From an uncultured Roseburia sp. (GTDB lineage: Bacteria; Bacillota; Clostridia; Lachnospirales; Lachnospiraceae): 22,391 bases of DNA. The notes beneath the pieces were generated by a model, which saw nothing but the letters and a program-made list of their open reading frames with translations, searched no databases and was not told the origin of the DNA. The DNA lies in NCBI GenBank assembly GCA_947652855.1, contig CANTEO010000047.1:1-22391 (forward strand), given 5' to 3'. A program made the position numbers and the translations under genes. Below are positions 14,090 to 21,785 of the stretch, piece by piece. The first letter of the stretch is position 1. Every line of letters begins with the position of its first letter.

Positions 14090-14950
14090 ATGAAACGGAA
14101 ATCCAAATTTAAGCTTCCATCCAAGTACATTCTGATGGGCCTTACAGCTGTTTGCCTGGTTTTAATCTATGTCACTTTTACGATGAACCTCTCCGGCGGG
14201 CCCTTAAGCGCTGCTGCGGGATATGTGTTCGTCCCCATGCAGCGGGGGATTAATTATGTGGGGCTGTGGATTTCAGACAAGGCGGATAATTTAAACGACT
14301 TGCGTGACGTGATGGCGGAGAACCGGCAGTTGAAAGAGCAGGTGGACGAGCTGACCTCTGAGCTGAACACCATCAAGCTGGAGCAGTACGAGCTAAATAA
14401 CCTGCGCGAGCTTTTAAAGCTGGATCAGAAATACCCGGATTACAAAAAAGTCGCGGCAAGCGTGATTGGAAAGGACGCGGGCAACTGGTTCTCCACTTTT
14501 ACGATCGACAAAGGGGAAGAGGACGGCGTGGAGGTTGACATGAATGTCATCGCAGGGAGCGGCCTTGTGGGCATCGTGACTGACGTAGGCCCCAACTATG
14601 CCAAAATCCGCTCCATCATTGACGATGTGAGCAAAGTCAGCGGGATGGTGCTTTCCACCTCGGACCGATGCATCATAAACGGCGACTTGCAGGAGATGAA
14701 CGCCAACCAGAATATCCTTTTGTCTGAGCTGAAGGACTCCAAAGATAAAGCCGAGCTTGGGGATCCGGTGGTGACCTCCAACATCAGCGACAAATATCTT
14801 CAGGGAATTCTGATCGGTTACATCAACACGCTTAACATGGACGCGAACAACCTGACGAAGTCCGGCACAGTCACGCCGGCCGTTGATTTTGAGCATATTG
14901 AGGAAGTGCTGGTGATACTGAAGAAAAAAGAAATCGGCGGGGAGGAGTGA
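14090..14950 (+). CDS. mreC: Rod shape-determining protein MreC
   Basis: This 286-residue protein has a short basic N terminus (KRKSKFKLPSK), one transmembrane helix (about 14-32), a periplasm-side coiled coil (about 62-110, with VMAENRQLKEQVDELTSELN) and the two-barrel MreC core (about 115-280, including VIGKDAGNWFSTFTIDKG). MreC is the extracytoplasmic scaffold that links MreB/MreD to PBP2 and activates the RodA-PBP2 pair. ATG 14090 follows AGAGGT, 12 bases after mreB. The stop overlaps the start of mreD (GTGA). Confidence 0.96.
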   Translation: MKRKSKFKLPSKYILMGLTAVCLVLIYVTFTMNLSGGPLSAAAGYVFVPMQRGINYVGLWISDKADNLNDLRDVMAENRQLKEQVDELTSELNTIKLEQYELNNLRELLKLDQKYPDYKKVAASVIGKDAGNWFSTFTIDKGEEDGVEVDMNVIAGSGLVGIVTDVGPNYAKIRSIIDDVSKVSGMVLSTSDRCIINGDLQEMNANQNILLSELKDSKDKAELGDPVVTSNISDKYLQGILIGYINTLNMDANNLTKSGTVTPAVDFEHIEEVLVILKKKEIGGEE

Positions 14951-15483
14951 CGGATTTTCTGATGAAACGAAAGGTTACAGTCAGCATCATTGTCGTCGTT
15001 TGCTTTTTATTGCAGAGCACGTTGTTTAAGGCATTGTCCATCGCCTCCATCTCACCGAACCTCTTAGTCATAGTGACTTCGGCGTTCGGCTTCATGCGCG
15101 GGAAGAAGGAGGGGCTTTTGGTCGGGTTTTTCAGCGGCCTGTCCATTGACCTGTTCTCGAGCGGGGCGGTCGGGCTTTACGCGCTGATTTATATGTATAT
15201 CGGATATGTCAACGGCTTCTTCCGCAAAATATTCTTTCCGGAAGACATCAAGCTGCCCATGATCTTAATCACGGCGAGCGATTTCGTCTGCAATTTGCTG
15301 GTATATTTTTTTCAGTTCCTCTTTCGCGGGAAATTTGCGTTTCCCTACTATATGGTGCATATTATCGTGCCGGAGCTGGTATACACGATCCTGACGACGG
15401 TTTTTTTGTATTTTATCTTATTGAAGATCAATCAATGGCTCGAACGGTCAGAAAAAAGGAGGAATGCAAGGAGAAATGCTTGA
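14947..15483 (+). CDS. mreD: Rod shape-determining protein MreD
   Basis: This very hydrophobic protein of 178 residues (173 if ATG 14962 is used) has about five transmembrane segments, with the family pattern FMRGKKEGLLVGFFSGLSID. It is an integral-membrane partner of MreC in the elongasome. GTG 14947 overlaps the mreC stop, suggesting coupling, but the GGAGG is too close to it; ATG 14962 has the same GGAGG about 16 bases away. The start is therefore uncertain by five codons. The basic C-terminal tail (ERSEKRRNARRNA) lies over the start of the PBP2 gene. Confidence 0.92.
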   Translation: MTDFLMKRKVTVSIIVVVCFLLQSTLFKALSIASISPNLLVIVTSAFGFMRGKKEGLLVGFFSGLSIDLFSSGAVGLYALIYMYIGYVNGFFRKIFFPEDIKLPMILITASDFVCNLLVYFFQFLFRGKFAFPYYMVHIIVPELVYTILTTVFLYFILLKINQWLERSEKRRNARRNA

Positions 15484-18334
15484 TTCCATAAAAGAATTTT
15501 TTGCTCAGTTTTTTAAATCCAGGCTATTTGTGCTTTCCATTGCCATTCTGGCGCTGTTTGGGATCCTGCTGCAGCGGGTGTTTGTGCTTCAGATTGTAAA
15601 CGGTGAGGAGTATCTGCGCAATTTTGCCCTTAAGATTGAAAAAGAACGGGAATTGAAAAGCACCAGGGGAAATATCTATGACAGAAACGGCAAGCTTCTC
15701 GCCTATAACGAGCTTGCGTATTCCATTACCATAGAAGACAACGGAAGCTATGAGTCCCTGGAAGAAAAAAACAATTCCATTAACCATGAGCTTGAGCTGT
15801 TGTTTCAAAGGCTGGACAAAAACGGCGACACGATTGACAATGCGTTTGAGATCCGCAGGAAGGACGACGGGGCTTTTTCCTATAATGTGGAAGGCGCCGC
15901 CCTGCAAAGGTTCCTTGCTGACATCTATGGACACCGTTCCCCGGATGAGCTTTCCTATAACAAAAAGCTTGGCTATCATGAGGCGGAGGCGACGGCGGAG
16001 CAGGTGATGGAATATCTTCAGAGCGAGGATCATTTTGGGGTTTCGGAAAACTACGCCGGAGATTTGGCGTACCGCATCACAGTCATCCGCTATGCGATGT
16101 CCAAGAATAATTATCAAAAATACATTTCCACGACGATTGCCTCTGACGTCAGCGAAGAGACGATCGCTTATGTCAGTGAAAACGCGGATATCTTACAGGG
16201 GATGGAAGTCGCGGGCGACACAATCCGGCGTTATGTGGACAGCGAATATTTTGCGCAGATCATCGGCTATACCGGAAAGATTTCTCAGGAGGAATACGAC
16301 GACCTGTCAAAAAACGGGGATGATTACTCCCTGACGGACGTGGTTGGGAAATCAGGAATTGAGCAGCGCCTGGACTTAGAGCTTCGGGGCAAAAAGGGAA
16401 CGGAGACCGTATATGTGGACAACCTTGGAAAGGTGATTGAGACCAAGGAGCGCAAAGAGCCGTCGGCAGGGAACAACGTCTACCTTTCCATAGACGCGGA
16501 TTTGACGAAGGCGATCTATGACCTTCTGGAAATGGAGATCGCCGGGATAGTGTACGACGCCATGCGCAATGTAAAGAATTATGACGCGTCCTCTGTAAAA
16601 AAGGCGTCGGATCTAATCATTCCGATCGACGACGTTTATTTTGCTCTAATTGACAATAATATTTTGGATATCGGGCATTTTTCCCAAAAAGGCGCAAGCC
16701 AGACGGAGCAGGAAATCTATGGGGCGTTCTTAGCGAAGCAGGCTTCCGTCTTAGAGTCTATCCGCGCGGCGCTGACGATGGAGGCCGCCGTGCCGTTTGA
16801 CGAGATGGAGAAAGAAGCGAAGGATTATGTCACATTCATCATATCGATGCTGAAAGAAAGCGGCGTGCTGGCGGCGGACAGAATCGAGAAGGAGGATTCG
16901 GTCTATCTCCAATGGGCGGAGGGCAGCATCAGCCTAAAGGATTACTTAAATCACGCCATAGCCAAAAACTGGATTGACATCACGAAGTTTTCTGTGGATG
17001 AAAAATACTCGGATTCAAATGAAATCTATTCCGCGCTGCTTGATTTTATCCAAAAAGAATTGACAGGCGACGAGGATTTTTCTAAAATCATCTACAAGTA
17101 CATGATCCACCAAAGCTTAATCAGCGGAACGCAGCTTTGCATCCTTTTATATGACCAGGGCGTATTGGAGCAGGATGAAGAGCAGCTTGCCGCGTTGACG
17201 GGCGGAGCCATTTCGTCCTTTCAGTTTATCCGTGAGAAAATCAAGAACCTGGAGCTTACGCCGGCGCAGCTCGCGCTTGACCCCTGCACCGGCTCATGCG
17301 TCATTACGGACGTAAAGACAGGAGAGCTTTTGGCCGTCGTGTCCTATCCGGGCTATGACAACAACCGGCTGGCGAACACGATGGATTCGGAATACTGGGA
17401 AAGCTTGCGGAATGACCGCTCCAACCCGCTTTATAACTACGCGACTCAGGAGAGGACGGCGCCCGGCTCTACGTTTAAGATGCTGTCCGCGACAGCGGGA
17501 TTTGCAGAGAATGTCATCACGACGGAGACGCTGATTAAGGACGAGGGGCGCTACACGCGCCTGGAGGAAAAGGGGCCTACTTGCTGGATTTACCCGTCCA
17601 ATCATGGGACGATCAACGTTTCGGAGGCGATTCGGGATTCGTGCAATTATTATTTTTACGAAACCGGGTATAATTTAAGCTTGAATGGCTCTGTCTACAA
17701 TGAGAAGAAAGGCATCGCGGCGATTCAGAAATATGCAAGCCTGTACGGCCTGGATGAAACGACCGGAATTGAGATACCGGAAAGCGAGCCGCAGGTCGCG
17801 GATGAATATCCGATCACAGGCATGATTGGGCAAAGCAACAACAACTACACCACGACGCAGATCGCAAGGTACATCACTGCCGTCGCCAATAAAGGGACAG
17901 TGTATCAGGAGACGCTCTTAAAAGAGGTCAGGGATTCCGAGAATAAGAAGGTGTTGAAAAGCTACGGGCCAACCATAAAGCATCAGATTGACGTCTTAAG
18001 CGCGGCGCAGTGGGACGCGATCCATTCCGGCATGCGCATGATGGCGGAGGATTCCAATATCTTAAAGGATTTCCCTGTGCCAGTGGCGGGCAAGACCGGA
18101 ACGGCGCAGCAGGTGATAAACCGCCCCAACCATGCGCTGTTTGTGGGGTTCGCCCCCTATCAAAGCCCACAGATCTCTATTGCGACCAGGATTGCGTATG
18201 GCTATACGTCGCATAACGCGACAGACGTATCAAGGGATATTTTATCGTATTGCTTTGGCGTGCAGAAGGCGGAGGAGTTAATCAATGGACAGGCGAAAGA
18301 CGTCAACGGAGGCTCCAATTCCATTACAGATTAG
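15464..18334 (+). CDS. mrdA: Penicillin-binding protein 2 (elongation-specific class B transpeptidase), unusually long
   Basis: This 956-residue PBP2 cross-links peptidoglycan during elongation. It has one N-terminal membrane anchor (about 19-40), a dimerisation/pedestal domain (about 55-340, with RGNIYDRNGKLLA) and a transpeptidase domain with Ser669-Thr-Phe-Lys672, Ser726-Cys-Asn728 and Lys877-Thr-Gly879. E. coli PBP2 has 633 residues. The extra length lies mainly between LSIDADLTKAIYDLLE (about 341-356) and LDPCTGSCVITD (about 605-616). There an insert of about 240 residues splits the start of the transpeptidase domain and consists of two similar halves. ATG 15464 has AAAGGAGG just one base away; ATG 15476 is equally possible, so the start is uncertain by four codons. 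The gene overlaps mreD, consistent with coupling to mreBCD. Confidence 0.94.
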   Translation: MQGEMLDSIKEFFAQFFKSRLFVLSIAILALFGILLQRVFVLQIVNGEEYLRNFALKIEKERELKSTRGNIYDRNGKLLAYNELAYSITIEDNGSYESLEEKNNSINHELELLFQRLDKNGDTIDNAFEIRRKDDGAFSYNVEGAALQRFLADIYGHRSPDELSYNKKLGYHEAEATAEQVMEYLQSEDHFGVSENYAGDLAYRITVIRYAMSKNNYQKYISTTIASDVSEETIAYVSENADILQGMEVAGDTIRRYVDSEYFAQIIGYTGKISQEEYDDLSKNGDDYSLTDVVGKSGIEQRLDLELRGKKGTETVYVDNLGKVIETKERKEPSAGNNVYLSIDADLTKAIYDLLEMEIAGIVYDAMRNVKNYDASSVKKASDLIIPIDDVYFALIDNNILDIGHFSQKGASQTEQEIYGAFLAKQASVLESIRAALTMEAAVPFDEMEKEAKDYVTFIISMLKESGVLAADRIEKEDSVYLQWAEGSISLKDYLNHAIAKNWIDITKFSVDEKYSDSNEIYSALLDFIQKELTGDEDFSKIIYKYMIHQSLISGTQLCILLYDQGVLEQDEEQLAALTGGAISSFQFIREKIKNLELTPAQLALDPCTGSCVITDVKTGELLAVVSYPGYDNNRLANTMDSEYWESLRNDRSNPLYNYATQERTAPGSTFKMLSATAGFAENVITTETLIKDEGRYTRLEEKGPTCWIYPSNHGTINVSEAIRDSCNYYFYETGYNLSLNGSVYNEKKGIAAIQKYASLYGLDETTGIEIPESEPQVADEYPITGMIGQSNNNYTTTQIARYITAVANKGTVYQETLLKEVRDSENKKVLKSYGPTIKHQIDVLSAAQWDAIHSGMRMMAEDSNILKDFPVPVAGKTGTAQQVINRPNHALFVGFAPYQSPQISIATRIAYGYTSHNATDVSRDILSYCFGVQKAEELINGQAKDVNGGSNSITD

Positions 18335-18351
18335 CAGATTAGGAGGGTTTT

Positions 18352-19035
18352 ATGTCACAACCGGTCATTTTAAAAAGCAACAGATATGGCATAAATCTGA
18401 TTTTAGATCCGTGGCTTCCATTTGAGGAGCTGCTTGGACATATTTCAGAGAAATTTTTGGAGTCAGAGAAATTTTTTCAAAATGCCCATATCGCCGTCTC
18501 TTTTGAAGGGAGGGAGCTTTCTGCAGAAGAAGAATATCGGATTTTAGACACGATTTCCCAAAAGACAAGCATCCATGTCGTATGCATCATAGATAACGAC
18601 GAACTACGTGAGCAATATACGAAGCAGCAGGTGGAGAGGCGCTTGGCGGAGCAGTCCGAAAATACTGGAAAATTTTACAAGGGGACGCTCCGTTCCGGCC
18701 AGGCGCTGGAATGTGAGGCGAGCATTATTGTAATCGGCGACGTGAACCCCGGCGCAAAGGTAGTTTCCATGGGAAACATCATTGTTTTAGGCGCGCTAAA
18801 GGGGATTGCCTATGCCGGATCCTCTGGAAATGAAGAATGTTTTGTAGTGGCGCTAGACATGAACCCCGTACAGATAAAAATCGGAGAGATCATTGGCAGG
18901 AGCGAGGACAAGGGAATTTTGGCGTCCATTCGGGAGAGAAGAAAACGGACGACGATGGATCCGCAGATCGCCATGGTTTCCAATGGGCATATTTTGATTG
19001 AGCCAATTACAAAAAACACACTAAATAAATTTTAA
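18352..19035 (+). CDS. minC: Septum site-determining protein MinC
   Basis: This 227-residue division inhibitor is carried to the membrane by MinD, where it blocks FtsZ assembly away from mid-cell. The N-terminal domain (about 1-90) is divergent, as is usual. The C-terminal part (about 110-215) is the beta-helix dimerisation and MinD-binding domain, with SGQALECEASIIVIGDVNPG and NIIVLGALKGIAYAG. ATG 18352 follows AGGAGGG. The gene lies 17 bases after the PBP2 gene and 28 before minD. Confidence 0.94.
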   Translation: MSQPVILKSNRYGINLILDPWLPFEELLGHISEKFLESEKFFQNAHIAVSFEGRELSAEEEYRILDTISQKTSIHVVCIIDNDELREQYTKQQVERRLAEQSENTGKFYKGTLRSGQALECEASIIVIGDVNPGAKVVSMGNIIVLGALKGIAYAGSSGNEECFVVALDMNPVQIKIGEIIGRSEDKGILASIRERRKRTTMDPQIAMVSNGHILIEPITKNTLNKF

Positions 19036-19063
19036 TATTTTAATATCAGGAGGATTAGGAATC

Positions 19064-19849
19064 ATGAGTGAAGTAATCGTAATAACGTCCGGCAAAGGGG
19101 GCGTTGGCAAAACAACGACGACCGCCAATGTTGGGACGGGCCTTGCACAGTTAGATAAAAAGGTGGTCTTAATTGACACAGATATAGGGCTTCGGAACTT
19201 AGACGTCGTGATGGGGCTTGAGAACCGGATTGTGTATAACCTCGTTGATGTGGTGGAAGGGAGCTGCAGGATTAAGCAGGCCCTGATTAAGGATAAAAAA
19301 TACCCCAATCTTGCCCTTTTGCCGTCGGCCCAGACAAGGGACAAGTCCTCCGTCTCACCGGAGCAGATGAAAAAGCTCACGGATGACTTAAGGGAGGAGT
19401 TTGACTACATACTGCTTGACTGCCCGGCAGGCATTGAGCAGGGCTTTCAGAATGCGATTGCCGGGGCGGACCGGGCTTTGGTCGTCACCACGCCGGAAGT
19501 GTCGGCTATCCGCGACGCAGACCGGATCATCGGCCTGCTTGAGTCAAACAGCATAAAAAAGACGCAGCTTATCGTCAACCGGCTCCGTATGGATATGGTA
19601 AAGCGCGGCGACATGATGACGGTGGAAGACGTATGTGAGATCCTGGCGATTGACTTAATCGGCGTAGTGCCGGACGATGAGCAGATTGTCATCTCGACGA
19701 ATCAGGGCGTGCCGCTTGTAGGCTCAGACTCCTTGGCCGGAAAGGCATTCTCAAATATCTGCAAACGGATTTTGGGAGAAGACGCCCCGTTTTTGGATTT
19801 ACAGAAGAAAGAAACCCTGATCTCCAAATTGACCAGTTTGTTTAAGTAG
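19064..19849 (+). CDS. minD: Septum site-determining ATPase MinD
   Basis: This 261-residue ParA/MinD ATPase has the deviant Walker A motif KGGVGKTT (Lys11 and Lys16), switch I in DTDIGLRNLDVVMGLE, and DCPAGIEQGF as switch II/Walker B. The last residues, ETLISKLTSLFK, form the short amphipathic membrane-targeting helix. ATP-bound MinD dimers attach to the membrane, recruit MinC and are released by MinE. ATG 19064 is preceded by AGGAGGATTAGGA. All key residues are present. Confidence 0.97.
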   Translation: MSEVIVITSGKGGVGKTTTTANVGTGLAQLDKKVVLIDTDIGLRNLDVVMGLENRIVYNLVDVVEGSCRIKQALIKDKKYPNLALLPSAQTRDKSSVSPEQMKKLTDDLREEFDYILLDCPAGIEQGFQNAIAGADRALVVTTPEVSAIRDADRIIGLLESNSIKKTQLIVNRLRMDMVKRGDMMTVEDVCEILAIDLIGVVPDDEQIVISTNQGVPLVGSDSLAGKAFSNICKRILGEDAPFLDLQKKETLISKLTSLFK

Positions 19850-19867
19850 GAATTTAAGGAGGATAAA

Positions 19868-20137
19868 ATGTCATTTATTGACTTTTTTAGAAAAAAGAAC
19901 TCCGGGAATGTCGCAAAAGACCGTCTGAAGCTGGTTTTGGTTTCCGACCGCGCGAACTGCTCGCCGGAAGTGATGGAATTGATAAAAAACGACATCATCC
20001 ATGTCATTTCCAAATATATGGAAATTGACGCGGAGGGCCTAGACATTCAAATTACGCAGACGGAATCTGAGACGGACAATGGGAAGGTTCCTGCGTTATA
20101 TGCAAATATTCCGATAAAAGGGATGCACCATTCATAA
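19868..20137 (+). CDS. minE: Cell division topological specificity factor MinE
   Basis: This 89-residue MinE has an N-terminal amphipathic membrane-contact helix (MSFIDFFRKK), the MinD-binding/anti-MinCD segment (about 18-35, KDRLKLVLVSDRANCSPEVM) and a C-terminal topological-specificity domain (about 36-88). It stimulates MinD ATPase and drives pole-to-pole or ring dynamics of MinCD. ATG 19868 has AAGGAGG upstream. Its last codons form one arm of an inverted repeat that continues into the gap before rodA. Confidence 0.96.
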   Translation: MSFIDFFRKKNSGNVAKDRLKLVLVSDRANCSPEVMELIKNDIIHVISKYMEIDAEGLDIQITQTESETDNGKVPALYANIPIKGMHHS

Positions 20138-20169
20138 GAATCATAAGGCTCTCCCTCCGGGCATCCCTT
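20118..20169 (+). repeat. Inverted repeat spanning the minE end and minE-rodA gap
   Basis: AAGGGATGC (20118-20126) and GCATCCCTT (20161-20169) are perfect 9-base complements around a 34-base loop. No T tract follows, so a normal rho-independent terminator is unlikely. It could be an mRNA processing or attenuation hairpin upstream of rodA. Confidence 0.55.
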
Positions 20170-20207
20170 GATGCGTGGAAATAAACGCAAGAATAAGGAA
20201 AACATTT

Positions 20208-21311
20208 ATGCTGAAACAATATAAGCTTAGGAATTACAATTTCAGATTGGTTTTATATGTGGTTGCGCTGTCTGTGATAGGGATCCTTGTCATCGGAAGC
20301 GCGAGGGAGTCCGTGCAGAACAAACAGATCATGGGGCTTTTCCTTGGCGTTTTTGCCATGATTTTCATTTCCGTCCTGGATTATTCCTTCCTCCTGCGCT
20401 TTAGCTGGCTGTTTTATATTGGGAATATCGGGCTTTTGATTTTGGTACAGGTGATTGGGCAGAATACAAAAGGCTCCGCCAGATGGATTTCGATCGCCGG
20501 CATCCGGTTTCAGCCTTCAGAGCTTTCTAAAATCATCATGATTTTGTTTTTTGCATATTTTTTCATGAAATTTGAAGAGCAGCTAAATACCGTCAGGGTT
20601 TTGGCCGGCTCCTTTATCCTGGTCGGCGTGACGCTTATCTTAATTAAGACGCAGCCGGATTTGTCCACGACCATCGTCACCGCCCTGATTTTCGCGACGC
20701 TTTTATTCATCGCCGGGCTTAGTTATAAGATCGTCCTTAGCGTGCTGGCCGTAAGCGTCCCTTCCGTCATTATTTTCATCAGCCTGATTTTGCAGCCTGG
20801 GCAGAAGATTTTAGACGGCTATCAATATCGGCGCATTATGGCGTGGCTGCAGCCGGAAAAATACGCCGACGCCGCCTACCAGCAGCTCAATTCCAAAATG
20901 GCGATTGGCTCTGGGCAGCTTTGGGGCAAGGGGCTTTATAACAGCCAGGTCACGTCCGTAAAGAACGGCAATTTTATCTCAGAGCCGCATACTGACTTTA
21001 TTTTTGCGATCGTAGGCGAAGAGTTGGGTTTTATAGGTTCTGTCGTTGTTATCCTGCTGCTGCTGTTCATCGTTTTGGAATGCGTCTTTACGGCCAGGAA
21101 GGCCAAGGATCTTTCAGGGACGTTAATCTGCAGCGGAATGGCGGCGCTAATTGGGTTTCAGGGATTTGTCAATATCTGCGTCGCCACAGGGCTTATGCCG
21201 AATACAGGGCTGACGCTGCCGTTCGTCAGTTACGGGCTGACCTCATTGGTTTCTCTGTTCATGGGCATCGGGTTTGTCTTAAACGTCGGACTGCAGCCAA
21301 GAAAATATTGA
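20208..21311 (+). CDS. rodA: RodA (SEDS-family peptidoglycan glycosyltransferase)
   Basis: This 367-residue SEDS protein has about ten transmembrane helices. Family motifs are GSARWISIAGIRFQPSELSK, SEPHTDFIFAIVGEELGF (with the conserved catalytic Asp of the HTDF motif) and GLTLPFVSYGLTSLV near the C terminus. It polymerises glycan strands from lipid II in partnership with a class B PBP, here most likely the PBP2 of this cluster. The RodA rather than FtsW call rests on its place next to mreBCD-PBP2-min genes. The start is put at ATG 20208 (AAGGA eight bases upstream) instead of a GTG 11 codons earlier. The SYGL-T-S motif has Leu where the second Gly of SYGG is usual. Confidence 0.92.
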   Translation: MLKQYKLRNYNFRLVLYVVALSVIGILVIGSARESVQNKQIMGLFLGVFAMIFISVLDYSFLLRFSWLFYIGNIGLLILVQVIGQNTKGSARWISIAGIRFQPSELSKIIMILFFAYFFMKFEEQLNTVRVLAGSFILVGVTLILIKTQPDLSTTIVTALIFATLLFIAGLSYKIVLSVLAVSVPSVIIFISLILQPGQKILDGYQYRRIMAWLQPEKYADAAYQQLNSKMAIGSGQLWGKGLYNSQVTSVKNGNFISEPHTDFIFAIVGEELGFIGSVVVILLLLFIVLECVFTARKAKDLSGTLICSGMAALIGFQGFVNICVATGLMPNTGLTLPFVSYGLTSLVSLFMGIGFVLNVGLQPRKY

Positions 21312-21389
21312 CGGCTGACTCGCATAGGGCAGGCTATATGCTGTGGATTGCCGATAACATCAAACTATATACACAGGGGAGGACATCAT

Positions 21390-21785
21390 ATGAATATCGG
21401 ATTAGTCGCACATGATTCCAAGAAAAAATTAATGCAGAACTTTTGCATCGCTTACCGTGGGATACTTTGTAAGAACGAGCTGTACGCGACAGGCACGACG
21501 GGACGCCTGGTGGAGGAAGTGGCCAATTTATCCATTCACAAATATCTGGCCGGCCATTTAGGAGGCTCCCAACAGCTTGGGGCGCAGATAGAGAACAATG
21601 AGATTGACTTGGTGATCTTTTTGCGGGATCCTCTTTCTCCAAAATCCCATGAACCGGATGTAGAAAGCGTGGTGCGGCTGTGCGATACGCATAATATACC
21701 GCTCGCGACCAATCTCGCGACGGCGGAGCTTCTGATAAAATCTTTAGACAGAGGAGACTTAGAGTGGCGTGAATTTTACAAATAA
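21390..21785 (+). CDS. mgsA: Methylglyoxal synthase homologue with altered catalytic residue
   Basis: This 131-residue protein of the methylglyoxal synthase fold would convert dihydroxyacetone phosphate to methylglyoxal and phosphate. The N-terminal LVAHD (His8, Asp9), the phosphate-binding ATGTTGRL, and FLRDPLSPKSHEPDVESVVR with IPLATNLATAELL all match the family. However, the GGDQQ motif that holds the catalytic base in E. coli MgsA (Asp71) reads GGSQQ here, with Ser60 at that position, and the preceding SGP is AGH. Activity should therefore be treated as unproven. The start is ATG 21390, seven bases after GGGGAGGA, not an in-frame ATG 14 codons upstream. mgsA following rodA recurs in Clostridia and Bacilli (from general knowledge). 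Its end overlaps the carboxypeptidase gene. Confidence 0.88.
   Translation: MNIGLVAHDSKKKLMQNFCIAYRGILCKNELYATGTTGRLVEEVANLSIHKYLAGHLGGSQQLGAQIENNEIDLVIFLRDPLSPKSHEPDVESVVRLCDTHNIPLATNLATAELLIKSLDRGDLEWREFYK

Noticed and set aside
15524..16117. Antisense open frame of 197 codons inside the PBP2 gene
   Set aside because: The sense strand encodes conserved PBP2 sequence throughout; the antisense product has no recognisable domain or ribosome binding site.
21308..21340. Promoter TTGACG...TATATG before mgsA
   Set aside because: The spacing between the two boxes is 21 bases, too long for a sigma-A promoter.
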